A DNA stretch of 64,000 nt from Arhodomonas aquaeolei DSM 8974 (GTDB lineage Bacteria > Pseudomonadota > Gammaproteobacteria > Nitrococcales > Nitrococcaceae), in NCBI RefSeq assembly GCF_000374645.1, contig NZ_KB894800.1, forward strand, positions 463,321-527,320, read 5' to 3'. The notes beneath the pieces are model-generated. The model was not told the DNA's origin. It worked only from the letters and a program-made list of their open reading frames with translations, and searched no databases. Of this stretch, positions 21,307-30,616 are shown one piece after another. The first letter of the stretch is position 1. Every line of letters starts with the position of its first letter. The position numbers and the translations under genes were made by a program.

Positions 21307-24300
21307 GTGCTCGTCACCCACCACAGCAACCGCCTGGAGGCCCTCGCCGACGCCCTCGCCGGGCAGATGGCCGCGGCGCCGCTGCCGCCGATGACCGAGG
21401 AGACGGTGGTCGTGCCCCACCGCAGCATGGGCCACTGGCTGTCCATCGAGCTCGCCGAGCGCCACGGCGTGACCGCCAACGTGGCGTTTCCGTTCCTCGG
21501 CGGGCTGGTCTGGCGCCTGTTCGCCCGGCACTGGACGGCGCTGCCCGAGCAGTCCGGCTTCGACCGCCAGGCCCTGCGCTGGCGGGTGCTCGCGCGGCTG
21601 CCGGCGGTGATCGACGCCCCCGCCTTCGCCCCGCTGCGGGCCTACCTCGCCGACAGCGACCACGACAACGGGGTCAAGGCCTACCAGCTCGCCGACCGCC
21701 TGGCGAGCCTCTACGACGAGTACCTGGTCTACCGGCCGGACTGGATCGCCGCCTGGGAGGCCGGGGAATCGGCGCACTGGCAGGCCGCGCTGTGGCGCGA
21801 GATCGCCGCCGGCACCGACGGCCGCGCCGCCCACCGCGCCGCGCTGGTGCACGACTACATCGCCGCCCTCGGCAACGGCGAGGTCGACCCCGCCAGCCTG
21901 CCGCCGCGGCTCACCGTCTTCGGCGTCTCCTCCGCGCCGCCCGCCTACATCGCCCTGCTCGCCGCCCTGGCCGAGCACATCCCCGTGGACGTGCTCGTCC
22001 TCAACCCCTCGCTCCACTACTGGGGCGACGTGGTCTCCGAGCGCGGGCTGGCGAAGCTGCGCGAGCTCTGGCGCCGCCGCGGACTGCCGGACGCGAGCGA
22101 CTACTACAGCGTCGGCCACCCGCTGCTCGCCTCCCTCGGCGGCACCGGCCGGGAGTTCCTGGAGCTGCTCCAGAACCACAGCGGCGACGACGCCTACCAC
22201 TTCACCGAGCCGGCGGAGGACGCAGACCTCGGCCACCTGGCCCGGCTGCAGGCGGACATCCTGGAGCTGCGCCGGCGCGGCGCGGACGGCGACGAGCCCG
22301 CCGTGCCGCTGGACCCGGCGGACACCTCCGTCACTCTGCACGCCTGCCACAGCCCCATGCGCGAGGTGCAGGTGCTCCACGACCGCCTGCGCCGGCTGTT
22401 CGCGGACACGGACCTCCAGCCCCGGGACGTCGTGGTCATGACGCCGGACATCGACCGCTACGCCCCCTACATCGAGGCGGTGTTCGGCAACGCCACCGGC
22501 GAGCGCCACATCCCGTGGTCCGTGACCGACCGCGCGCTGCCCGGCGTGCACCCGGTGATCCGCGTGTTCACCCGGCTGCTGGAGCTGCCGCGCAGCCGCC
22601 TCACCGCCTCCGAGGTGCTCTCCATCCTCGAGGTCCCGGCGGTGCACCGGGCCTTCGACCTGGATGCCGACGCCGTCGAGCGCATCCGCGCCTGGGTGCG
22701 CGAGAGCGGCATCCGCTGGGGCGCGGACGCCGGCCACCGCACCGAGGAGGCGCTGCCCCCGGCCCGCGAGCGCCACAGCTGGCGTTTCGGCCTGAACCGC
22801 CTGCTCCTCGGCTACGCCATGGACGACGACACCGCGCTGTACCGCGACATCGCGCCCATGCCCGGCGTCGAGGGCGGCGAGGCGGCCTGGCTCGGCGGCT
22901 TCGCCGCGTTCTGGGAACAGCTGCTCGCCGCCCGCGCCACCCTGCGCGAGGCCCACACCCCCGACGGGTGGCAGACCCGGCTGAACGCCGTGCTCGACGC
23001 ACTCTTCCACGGCGCCGAGGCCGCCGAGCACCAGGCGCTGCAGGTCATCCGCGACACCGTCACCGCGCTGGTGGACGCCACCGCCGCGGCGGGCTTCGAC
23101 GAGCCCCTGCCGCCGGCCACCCTGCGCGCCCACCTGCTCGACGCCCTGGAAGGCGACGGCCAGCAGGGCGGCTACCTCACCGGGCAGGTGACCTTCTGCG
23201 CGATGGTGCCCATGCGCAGCGTGCCCTTCGAGGCGGTCTGCCTGATCGGCCTCAACGACCAGGACTTCCCCCGCCAGGGCCCGACCATGGCCTTCGATCT
23301 CATGGCCACGGAGGGCCGCCGCCCCGGCGACCGCAGCCTGCGCGAGGACGACCGCTACCTGTTCCTGGAGGCCCTGCTCTCCGCCCGCTCACGGCTGTAC
23401 GTGAGCTACGTCGGGCGCAGCATCCGCGACGACAGCGAGCGCCTGCCCTCGGTGCTGGTCAACGAGCTCTGCGACAGCCTGGACCGCACCTTCACCGCCC
23501 CGGACGGGCACCCGGCCAGCGCGTCGCTACTCACCGAACACCCGCTGCAGCCCTTCAGCGCCCGCTACAGCGGCGCCCCGGAGGCCGCGGTGTTCAGCTA
23601 CGCCGACGACTGGCTGCGCCCGGCCGGCGGCGGGGACACCGGCGACAGCGCCCCCGCGCCGTTCATCGACGCCCCCCTGCCCGAACCGGAGGCGGAACTG
23701 CGCGAGGTCACGCTGGAGGGGCTGGTCCGCTTCCTGCGCAACCCGGCGGAGGCCTTCCTGCGCCTGCGTCTGGGCACACGGATGCAGCGCGAGGCGGTGG
23801 ACGAGGCGGACAGCGAGCCCTTCGACCTGGACGGCCTGGGCGCCTACCAGCTCCGCGAGCACCTGCTCGCCCAGCGCCTCCGCGGCCACGACCCGGAGAC
23901 CCTGGAACGGCTGCTGGACGCCGCCGGCACCCTGCCGGAAGGCCCGTTCGGCCGCGCGGTGATGGACGACACCGTCACCCGGGTCGAGCGCCTGCGCGAG
24001 CACCTCGAACCCCTGCTGGGCGAGCCCCTGCCGGCGCTGGAGGTGGACCTCGAACTGGCGGAGCTGCACCTCACCGGCTGGCTCACGGACCGCCGCGAGG
24101 GCGGGCTGCTCACCTACCGCCCGGCCCCGGTACGCCCCGCCGACCGGCTGCGCCTGTGGGTGAGCCACCTTGCGCTCAACGCCGTCGCCCCCGGCGACGA
24201 CCCCGGCCGCATCAGCCGCCACCTCGGCGAGGGCGGCCGCGAGGCCCCGCCGGCCCTCCTGGCCTTCGCCGCCATCGATCCGGAGCAGGCCCGGGAGCGC

Positions 24301-24594
24301 CTCGGCGCCCTGCTCGCCCTGTACTGGCGCGGCCTGCGCACGCCCCTGCCCCTGCCGCTGGCGAGCGCCCATGCCTATGCCACCGCCCTGCGCCGCCACG
24401 GCGACGCCGACCGCGCCATGACCGCCGCCGCCCGCGTCTGGGAGGACAACCCGTTCCAGGGCGTGCCGGGCGAAGGCAGCGACCCGAGCTGGGCCACCGT
24501 GTTCCGCGACGCCGCCCCGCTGGACGACCCCGGGTTCCCCGCCCTCGCCACCGCCCTGTTCGACCCGATGTCCGACGCGGAGATGCCGGAGTAG
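21307..24594 (+). CDS. recC: Exodeoxyribonuclease V subunit gamma (RecC)
   Basis: RecC is the Chi-recognition subunit of the RecBCD helicase-nuclease that processes double-strand breaks. The 1095-residue protein has the classical N-terminus (LVTHHSNRLEALADALA, VVPHRSMGHWLSIELAERHG, VTANVAFPFLGGLVWRLF), the inactive helicase-like folds, the VPMRSVPFEAVCLIGLND motif and the RecC C-terminal domain after about 790. The start is GTG 21307. Unusually it stands alone: recB and recD are on the same strand but about 20 kb downstream, beyond the lipid-gene region. Confidence 0.97.
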   Translation: MLVTHHSNRLEALADALAGQMAAAPLPPMTEETVVVPHRSMGHWLSIELAERHGVTANVAFPFLGGLVWRLFARHWTALPEQSGFDRQALRWRVLARLPAVIDAPAFAPLRAYLADSDHDNGVKAYQLADRLASLYDEYLVYRPDWIAAWEAGESAHWQAALWREIAAGTDGRAAHRAALVHDYIAALGNGEVDPASLPPRLTVFGVSSAPPAYIALLAALAEHIPVDVLVLNPSLHYWGDVVSERGLAKLRELWRRRGLPDASDYYSVGHPLLASLGGTGREFLELLQNHSGDDAYHFTEPAEDADLGHLARLQADILELRRRGADGDEPAVPLDPADTSVTLHACHSPMREVQVLHDRLRRLFADTDLQPRDVVVMTPDIDRYAPYIEAVFGNATGERHIPWSVTDRALPGVHPVIRVFTRLLELPRSRLTASEVLSILEVPAVHRAFDLDADAVERIRAWVRESGIRWGADAGHRTEEALPPARERHSWRFGLNRLLLGYAMDDDTALYRDIAPMPGVEGGEAAWLGGFAAFWEQLLAARATLREAHTPDGWQTRLNAVLDALFHGAEAAEHQALQVIRDTVTALVDATAAAGFDEPLPPATLRAHLLDALEGDGQQGGYLTGQVTFCAMVPMRSVPFEAVCLIGLNDQDFPRQGPTMAFDLMATEGRRPGDRSLREDDRYLFLEALLSARSRLYVSYVGRSIRDDSERLPSVLVNELCDSLDRTFTAPDGHPASASLLTEHPLQPFSARYSGAPEAAVFSYADDWLRPAGGGDTGDSAPAPFIDAPLPEPEAELREVTLEGLVRFLRNPAEAFLRLRLGTRMQREAVDEADSEPFDLDGLGAYQLREHLLAQRLRGHDPETLERLLDAAGTLPEGPFGRAVMDDTVTRVERLREHLEPLLGEPLPALEVDLELAELHLTGWLTDRREGGLLTYRPAPVRPADRLRLWVSHLALNAVAPGDDPGRISRHLGEGGREAPPALLAFAAIDPEQARERLGALLALYWRGLRTPLPLPLASAHAYATALRRHGDADRAMTAAARVWEDNPFQGVPGEGSDPSWATVFRDAAPLDDPGFPALATALFDPMSDAEMPE

Positions 24595-24670
24595 GCCCGG
24601 CGACACGGCCGGACACCTGTCGGTCGCCAGGGGCAACCGGCCTTGTGTGGTTCCGGAGTGGAAGACCGGC

Positions 24671-24701
24671 AGGTCGTGCACGGCCGCGGGCCGTGTGCGA
24701 C
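24671..24701 (+). repeat. REP-type palindrome
   Basis: GTCGTGCACGGCC and GGCCGTGTGCGAC form an imperfect inverted repeat with a short GC loop. It begins AGGTCGTGC, matching the stem of the neighbouring GTAG-headed element. Confidence 0.55.
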
Positions 24702-24723
24702 GCCTTCATGACCGGGCCGGAAC

Positions 24724-24750
24724 GTCGCACGCCTGCGGCGCACGACCTAC
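24724..24750 (-). repeat. REP element with GTAG head
   Basis: Read on the minus strand it begins GTAGGTCGTGCGCCGCAGGC and ends GTGCGAC, a 27-nt imperfect palindrome with the GTAG head typical of REP sequences mobilised by RAYT transposases. A copy differing by one base lies at 35171-35197. It faces the preceding palindrome, as in a BIME. Confidence 0.65.
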
Positions 24751-25377
24751 GTGGACTCAGCCACCTGACGTGTGCGACAGCCCGCCGCGGCACCGTCCAA
24801 AGAACTTCACACGCCCCGGACACCAGCCGCGCACCGGCAAATCGCCGGCACCCCGCCCGTCGGTTGCATGGCGCAACCGACCTGCCGCGGAACGGGAGCA
24901 CACCGTAGATATCACCTCGCGGATCAAGCGATTTGCGAGGTATGGAGTGTCTGATCTCCGATGACGCCGGAACGGATGTGCACGGGCTTGCATATGACCG
25001 CCCCCAGCGTCGCCATGCCGGCTTTGCCCCGCCTGCGCACACGCTGGAAAAATGCGCGGACATCGGGGTTATAAGGCCGCTCAAGGCAGTCCACGCAGCC
25101 AACACGCGGGACGGGATGTCGGCTGCCAGGCGCTGCCAACCTACAAAACGGCCCCTCCACAGGCATGCCGCAAGGGGGTCGCCTGCCCCTCCCGTAAGTC
25201 GGCTGCTCCTGGCCGCCGACGATCCCGCCGGCAGGGAGAGAACCGCCATAGATTCCCCCCGCAGCCCGCCGGCGTCGTGCTCGGCCCTGATCGTTGTGCG
25301 ACACCCCCGACCGGGAATGCCACGGGACACCACACCGACGGCGGCGCCGGGCCGGACGTGGCGCGCGTGCTACCGCC

Positions 25378-26364
25378 TCAGGGCACCAGGAAGGGCATGG
25401 CCCGCTCGGCCACGCCCACGTGCACCGGGCCGCGGGCGCTGTTGGCGGGGTAGAGCTCGCCGTCGACGACGTAGTCGCCGTCGATATCGAGGGTGACGGC
25501 GTCCACGTCGCCGCTGGCAAAGCCCCGCCGGGGCGTAAGCCGGTGCCCCGGACGACCGCCGAGCAGCCGCGGCAGCGCGGCGACCAGACGGCCGGGACGG
25601 GCGGGCATGACCGTGCAGTGCAGCGCGCCGGCACCACCGCCCCAGTACGGACGACTGCCGAAGAGCAGCCGGTCCAGGGCGCTGACCAGCACCAGCCCGT
25701 GGTCGACGGGCGGCGCCAGCGCCGCGGGCTCGCGCAGGATCACACCGCGGCCGCGCGGACGCCGGGTAAACGGCGCCGCCAGGGTGCGCAGCACCGCCAG
25801 CGCAGAGGCCTTCTCCCCCACCAGGCCGCGGCCGCGCACCCGCTCGCGGAAGTATCCCACCCCGTCGGCAATCATGCCGGCGCCGAAGAACATCCCGCAC
25901 ACCCGGTGGCCGCCGTGCCCGACGCCGAGCACCGGCCGGAACCGCGCGGTCAGCGTGCGTGCATCCGCCACGGCGGAGACCAGGCGCTCCAGCACGGCAA
26001 CGGGCCCGCCGCGCAGGCCGATATCCCGCGCGGTCATGTCCGTGCTGCCGGCGGGGACCACCACCAGCCACGGCAGGCGCGGGAACCGCCGCGCCTCGAG
26101 CAGCTGCCCCAGCACCGCCTGCACCGTGCCGTCACCGCCCACGACCACCAGCGCCGTAACGCCGTCCGCGGCCATGGCCTCCAGCGCCGCCGCCATCCCC
26201 GCCGGCGTATCGGCCTCGTGGGCGGCGGTCAGCGGCAGTGAGGCGGCCAGCGCCCGCACCCGCTCCAGCGGTCGGCGCAGACCGCCGGCACGGGGATTGA
26301 GCAGCAGCCCCAGCCGCTCGCCGCCGAGGGCCACCGCCGCAGCGGCGGGCTCAGCGTCGGGCAC
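25378..26364 (-). CDS. Diacylglycerol kinase-family lipid kinase, probable ceramide kinase
   Basis: This is a 328-residue lipid kinase of the DAGK catalytic family. The start is GTG 26364 with GGAGG five bases upstream; the frame overlaps the preceding gene by 14 bp. Motifs are LLLNPRAGG, the nucleotide-binding VVVGGDGTVQAVL, then PAGSTDMTARDIGL, and a C-terminal VDGELYPA that corresponds to the family's DGE. The PAGSTD segment differs from the GTxND of YegS/DgkB-type enzymes and, from memory, matches eukaryotic ceramide kinase (PAGSTDC). Setting beside sphingolipid genes makes ceramide the likely substrate, comparable in role to Caulobacter CpgB. That is inference, and diacylglycerol remains possible. 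Confidence 0.8.
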   Translation of the reverse strand: MPDAEPAAAAVALGGERLGLLLNPRAGGLRRPLERVRALAASLPLTAAHEADTPAGMAAALEAMAADGVTALVVVGGDGTVQAVLGQLLEARRFPRLPWLVVVPAGSTDMTARDIGLRGGPVAVLERLVSAVADARTLTARFRPVLGVGHGGHRVCGMFFGAGMIADGVGYFRERVRGRGLVGEKASALAVLRTLAAPFTRRPRGRGVILREPAALAPPVDHGLVLVSALDRLLFGSRPYWGGGAGALHCTVMPARPGRLVAALPRLLGGRPGHRLTPRRGFASGDVDAVTLDIDGDYVVDGELYPANSARGPVHVGVAERAMPFLVP

Positions 26365-27565
26365 CGGCGCCTCCGGCCGGGGCCTGGGTGAAGCAGCGCA
26401 CCGCCAGGCGGTCACGGTCCCGGGCCGGGTCGACGTCGTTGAGCCAGGGCACGAGCGCCGCACCGCGGGCACGGATCGCCGCCTGCATCACCCGGGCCGC
26501 GAGCACCAGCGTGGAGAGCACGTGCCAGGCGGCCACCGCCCACAGCCCCAGGTCCGGCCGCCCGCCCAGCCAGAAGGCGGTGAGCAGGATGAGATTCGGG
26601 TTGCGCCGCGCCGTGATCAGGCGGTTGAAGGAGTCGAACGGCCGCCAGATGAACAGCGAGAAGGGCGCGGCGAACCACTGGAACGCCCCCTCGCACAGCC
26701 GCCCGCCGATATAGGCGGCGAAAATCGCGGTGACGGTCACGTCCAGCGACGGCGTCAGCGTCCACGGTGCCGCCAGCCCGAGCCCCCAGGCGAGGTACCA
26801 CAAGGGTGGATGGATGAGGTCGATGCCGTGGTCCAGGTAGTCGCCGAAGCGGCTGGCAGTAACGGTCACCCGGGCGAGCTTGCCGTCCACGGTGTCGAGG
26901 AAGGTCATCAGCCAGCCAGCAACCAGCCCGATGCCGTAGGCTCCACCGGCGAACGCCACCAGCGCCGCGATCGCCAGCACCAGGCCGGCGCTGGTCACGG
27001 CGTTAGGCGAGAGCCCGAGACGGATGCAACCGCGCACCGCCCACTGGGCCGGCACCGGCCACAACCACTTGGTGATCAGGTCGGTCACCCCCTTGTAGGC
27101 CCCGGAGAACAACCAACGCTCCAGCGCCCGGCGATTGTCGGCGGTGATCCGCGCCACCCGCGGGGGATTACGGCTGAGCAGGCCGGCATTGAAGCCGTCG
27201 GTCAGCTCCGCGGGACCGAGCGTGGGCCAGGTGGTGGCCAGGGAACCGCCCTCCAGCATCGACACCGCCGACTCGGCGTCCCCGCCCGGCCCCCGCATCG
27301 CCACCGGGGCGGCGGCGTCCGGATCCAGGAGACACAGCGCCGGGCCATCGCCTAGCAGCGCCGTCAGCACGGCGGCGTCGTAGACGTAGTCCCCCCGCAA
27401 CACGACCACCCGCCCCGCCACTGGCACGGCCGCCGCGGCATCCACGAGCGCCACGCCCGGCATGCGCGTGATCGTACGCTGCAAGCGCTCACGCCCTGTC
27501 AATCCCCAAAGCCGGAGCGGGCTGTCGCCCACGATGAGCACGTATACGTCCATGGCGCCTGTCAT
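26351..27565 (-). CDS. CDP-alcohol phosphotransferase with degenerate N-terminal nucleotidyltransferase-like domain
   Basis: This is a 404-residue membrane enzyme. The C-terminal half (from about 165) has the complete CDP-alcohol phosphotransferase signature, DGxxAR-x8-GxxxDxxxD (DTVDGKLARVT and SRFGDYLDHGIDL), plus several hydrophobic helices. It would attach an alcohol to a CDP-activated partner, or the reverse. The first 140 residues look like a nucleotidyltransferase fold (VYVLIVGDSPLRLWG, VVVLRGDYVYDAAVL) without the glycine-rich GxGxR loop, so that half is probably not catalytic. The start is ATG 27565, after AAGGA; ATG 27553 is an alternative. It is coupled to the lipid kinase. Likely role: head-group step of a phosphosphingolipid. 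Confidence 0.85.
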   Translation of the reverse strand: MTGAMDVYVLIVGDSPLRLWGLTGRERLQRTITRMPGVALVDAAAAVPVAGRVVVLRGDYVYDAAVLTALLGDGPALCLLDPDAAAPVAMRGPGGDAESAVSMLEGGSLATTWPTLGPAELTDGFNAGLLSRNPPRVARITADNRRALERWLFSGAYKGVTDLITKWLWPVPAQWAVRGCIRLGLSPNAVTSAGLVLAIAALVAFAGGAYGIGLVAGWLMTFLDTVDGKLARVTVTASRFGDYLDHGIDLIHPPLWYLAWGLGLAAPWTLTPSLDVTVTAIFAAYIGGRLCEGAFQWFAAPFSLFIWRPFDSFNRLITARRNPNLILLTAFWLGGRPDLGLWAVAAWHVLSTLVLAARVMQAAIRARGAALVPWLNDVDPARDRDRLAVRCFTQAPAGGAGARR

Positions 27566-27697
27566 ATGGTCCTTCCCCATCCAGACATAAGCCTGAACTG
27601 AGCCGATGGGTAAGGCCTGCTCAGGCGGCCGGGTTTGGGTGTTGTTGATGGAGCGAAACGATTCCTCCCGCGCCTGGTTGAGGCGTAGAGCAACCCA

Positions 27698-27883
27698 TTG
27701 TCGCTGATCACGTCGGCGATGGCATCCAGTTGCTCGAAGGTGATGCCGTGCCACCCTCAAACCCGTAGCATGGCCCAGCGCTTCAACGCCGCATCGTCAC
27801 GAACCTACGGCAGGCTCCAGAGCGCGGAGGCGCTGACGTATGCCGGGGAGATCGTTGAGTTCGTCCGTACTCAAAGGGCCTGA
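27698..27883 (+). pseudogene. Remnant of a HEPN-domain toxin
   Basis: The last 30 or so codons read QSAEALTYAGEIVEFVRTQR, which resembles the closing helix of HEPN proteins. The upstream HEPN body and its RxxxxH catalytic motif are missing. The fragment ends in frame with, and just before, the nucleotidyltransferase remnant, the usual HEPN-MNT order. I read it as a decayed toxin of a HEPN-MNT system. Confidence 0.5.
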
Positions 27884-27928
27884 CGCGAGACTGTCGACAA
27901 AGCGGCCCGCCTGTCGGCCGGGGCGACG

Positions 27929-28279
27929 GTGGCGCGGCATCCGGAGATCACCCGCATCGGCTACTTCGGTTCCTACGCCCGGCGCGACTGGGGCGTGGGA
28001 AGCGATCTGGATCTTGTCGTTATCGGGAACGGGTTGGACGAGCCTTTCCTGCGCCGATCACTGCGTTTCGACACCGGTACGCTATCGGTTCCTGCGGAGG
28101 TTCTCGTCTACACCGAGCTCGAGTGGCTGACGTTGGCCACGCCGGCGGATCGCTTCGCTCGGACCGTAACCGCCGAAACGGTGTGGGGTGTGGCCGCCTT
28201 AGCAGCCAATTTACCCACCTCCGCGAAGCATTGCCCTGCGCGGGCCGAAGCACGTTGCCCTGCGGTTACCCACACCTGA
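27929..28279 (+). pseudogene. MNT-type nucleotidyltransferase (antitoxin) remnant
   Basis: This frame encodes a minimal nucleotidyltransferase with the core IGYFGSYARRDWGVGSDLDL, containing GSYAR and SDLD metal ligands, then PFLRRSLRFDT, VLVYTELEW and RFARTVTAETVW. Family members normally stop just after TVW. Here the frame runs on for about 25 unrelated residues, so the natural stop is lost. The N-terminal MNT residues continue upstream of the GTG without a start codon, in frame with the HEPN remnant's stop. Both halves of the toxin-antitoxin pair therefore look inactive, although the catalytic core of this one is intact. Confidence 0.55.
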
Positions 28280-28478
28280 TTATCGTAGCCCAGCCGGGTT
28301 TTGGAGCGGGCGCCGGGCTCGGGGCACGGCAGCATAACCGCGGTATGGTTGTGCCGACCACGACCCGGATCCAGCACCAGGAACAATGCCGTGGAATGAC
28401 GGTGGCGGCTCATGCGTCATTGGGCAACGCCCACATTCGCTTTCACCGTCACAGGGCGGGCATTATACTGATTCGCTA

Positions 28479-29405
28479 ATGGCATCCCCGAACGACAGCA
28501 CGGCGGCCTTCGTACACCTGTCCGACCCGCACATGACCTCGCTTCGCCGGCTACGCGCCCGCGATCTGGTCAACAAGCGCCTGCTGGGCTATCTCTCCTG
28601 GCGCCGGAGCCGCCGCCGGGATCATGATCCGGAAGTCCTCGGCGCATTGCGCCACGCGCTCGCCGACCACCCCGGCGACGCCGTCGTGATCACCGGGGAT
28701 CTCACCCACCTGGGCACCCCAGACGAGTACGCCGAGGCGCGGGATTGGCTCGCCACGCTCGGGCCGGCGGAGCGGGTCAGCGTAGTCCCGGGCAATCACG
28801 ACCTCTACGCACCGGTGACGCCCGCCGCGACCCTAGCCCACTGGGACCGGCACATGGGCGGCGACGGCGCCACGGCCTTTCCCTTCGAGCGCCGCCACGG
28901 ACCGATCAGCTTCATCGGCGTGAACACCGCCTACCCGAGCGCACCGCTACTCGCCACAGGTCGCATCGGCACCGCACAGATGGCGCGTCTGAGCGAGCTA
29001 CTGGAACGTACCGGCGCGGAAGGGCGCTTCCGCGTGGTATTCATGCACCACCCGCCACAACACGATGCCGTGGGACGACGCAAAGCGCTCAACGATGCCA
29101 TGGCCTTCCGCGAGGTGATTCGCCGACAGGGGGCCGAGCTCATCCTCCACGGCCACACCCACCGGCTCTGCCGCGCCCGCCTGGACGGCCCCGCCGCCGG
29201 CGTCCCCGTGCTCGGTGCCTCCTCCGCCTCCACGCGCTCGGCCCGATTCCGGCGTAATGCGGCCTATTATCGCTGCCGCGTCACCGACGATGGCGGGAGG
29301 TGGCGACTCTCCGTGTCCATGCACGCGTATTGCCCTGACAAGGCCGTTTTCGCCGAGCATTCCAGCAGCGACGGACCGCTATCCGACCTGGCTTGCGCAT
29401 CGTGA
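28479..29405 (+). CDS. Calcineurin-like metallophosphoesterase
   Basis: This is a 308-residue metal-dependent phosphoesterase. Motifs in order are VHLSDPHM (D-x-H), VVITGDLTHLG (GD), VVPGNHDLY (GNHD), VVFMHHPP and ILHGHTHRLC (GHTH), so the two-metal site is complete. The start ATG 28479 lies only 9 bp after a TATACT -10-like hexamer and has no Shine-Dalgarno, suggesting a leaderless message. It begins a plus-strand run with the glycerophosphotransferase-like and sulfotransferase genes. In this lipid setting it could remove phosphate from a lipid or head-group intermediate, but no substrate is indicated. Confidence 0.88.
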   Translation: MASPNDSTAAFVHLSDPHMTSLRRLRARDLVNKRLLGYLSWRRSRRRDHDPEVLGALRHALADHPGDAVVITGDLTHLGTPDEYAEARDWLATLGPAERVSVVPGNHDLYAPVTPAATLAHWDRHMGGDGATAFPFERRHGPISFIGVNTAYPSAPLLATGRIGTAQMARLSELLERTGAEGRFRVVFMHHPPQHDAVGRRKALNDAMAFREVIRRQGAELILHGHTHRLCRARLDGPAAGVPVLGASSASTRSARFRRNAAYYRCRVTDDGGRWRLSVSMHAYCPDKAVFAEHSSSDGPLSDLACAS

Positions 29406-30532
29406 CGCAGCGCGTCGGCTTCCTGTTCAATCACCGCAGCGACCAGGCATGGCATGCCGCGCCCATCGCCTTCGCGCTGTCACAACGGCATCCGGAAATC
29501 GACGTCGTCTGCCTGGGGGCCAACGCGGCGATCATGGAAACGCTGGCGCGCATCGCCAGCCTCTATCCCGGACACCACTGCCGCCTGACCGAGGCGCGCA
29601 TACCCGCACCGGCACGCTGGGCGGACCGGCTGGTCAGCGCCTGGGTTCCGCTAGAAAAATGGCTCGTGATGCGCGGCAATCGTCGATTCTATCGCAGCCT
29701 CGACGCCCTGGTCGTTCCGGACGTGACCAGCCTGCACCTGCGCCACTACCACGCGCTGCATCGTACCCGCATGATCCTCACACGCCACGGCGCCGGTGAC
29801 CGTGCCGGCAGCTTTCGCCCGGAGGTGGCGGGTTTCGACCTGATCCTGCTACCGGGCGCCAAGACGGAGGCCGACCTGCACCGCCACGGCCTCGCCCGCG
29901 AGGGCGGCCACGCCCGCGTCGGCTACCCCAAGTTCGCCGCGGTAGACCGCCTGCCGCCGCCGCCCGCCGTGTTCGCCAACGACCGACCCGTGGTGCTCTA
30001 CAACCCGCACTTCGATCCGCGACTTTCGTCCTGGCACCGATGGGGCCTGGCCGTGCTGGAATTCTTCCGGCGCCACCCGGAGCGCTACAACCTGGTCTTC
30101 GCGCCGCACCTGAAGCTCTTCGCCCGCCGCGGCCGCTATCGCGCGCACCTGCCGGAACGCTACCGGAACTGCCCGAACATCCACGTGGACCTGGGCAGCG
30201 AGGCGGTCACGGATATGACCTATACCCGCGCCGCCGACCTCTACCTCGGGGATGTCAGCAGCCAGGTTTACGAGTTCATCCGCCAACCCCGACCCTGTCT
30301 ATTCCTCAACGCCGCGGGGATCGACTGGCGGGACGACCCCCATTTCCGGTTCTGGCACTTCGGGCCGGTTCTCACGGATATCCAGGCGCTGAGTGAGACA
30401 ACCACACACGCCCTCGCTTCACACGCCGAGTACGAAACAGTGCAAAGGACGGCCCTCGCGGAAACATTCGATGACAGCGCCAGCGCGGATGTCCGTGCCG
30501 CCAGAGCCATACATGGTCTTCTCGGAGGGTAG
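29402..30532 (+). CDS. CDP-glycerol glycerophosphotransferase-like GT-B protein
   Basis: This 376-residue protein is probably of the CDP-glycerol:glycerophosphotransferase/GT-B superfamily. The evidence is the order RHGAGDR, DLILLPGAKTEADL, VGYPKFAAVD, VVLYNPHFDPRL, YNLVFAPHLKLF, and near the C-terminus ADLYLGDVSSQVYEFI, which parallels the D-x-SS motif of TagB/TagF enzymes. It has no signal peptide or membrane helix. The start is GTG 29402, sharing 4 bp (GTGA) with the phosphoesterase stop. It may transfer a glycerol-phosphate-like or sugar unit onto a surface lipid or glycan. The donor is not known. Confidence 0.65.
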   Translation: MTQRVGFLFNHRSDQAWHAAPIAFALSQRHPEIDVVCLGANAAIMETLARIASLYPGHHCRLTEARIPAPARWADRLVSAWVPLEKWLVMRGNRRFYRSLDALVVPDVTSLHLRHYHALHRTRMILTRHGAGDRAGSFRPEVAGFDLILLPGAKTEADLHRHGLAREGGHARVGYPKFAAVDRLPPPPAVFANDRPVVLYNPHFDPRLSSWHRWGLAVLEFFRRHPERYNLVFAPHLKLFARRGRYRAHLPERYRNCPNIHVDLGSEAVTDMTYTRAADLYLGDVSSQVYEFIRQPRPCLFLNAAGIDWRDDPHFRFWHFGPVLTDIQALSETTTHALASHAEYETVQRTALAETFDDSASADVRAARAIHGLLGG

Positions 30533-30616
30533 TCGGCGTGATGACGAAGTTTGGCCGCATGCGCCGGGTGAAGTACCCTTTGCGCCGGCTAGCGGCATGC
30601 AATGCGAGCAACCATC

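Larger units (their letters stand above)
24595..25377. other. Intergenic region between recC and the lipid kinase, with REP elements
   Basis: This 783-bp gap lies between the convergent recC and lipid-kinase genes. Its first part carries two REP-type palindromes in opposite orientation (listed separately) and a decayed fragment ending GTGTGCGAC near 24777. I find no supportable gene in the remainder. The sequence marks the left edge of the accessory region. Confidence 0.6.

Noticed and set aside
21078..24908. 1276-codon plus-strand frame over recC
   Set aside because: It is an out-of-frame shadow, Arg/Pro-rich with no recognisable motif; recC itself is intact in another frame.
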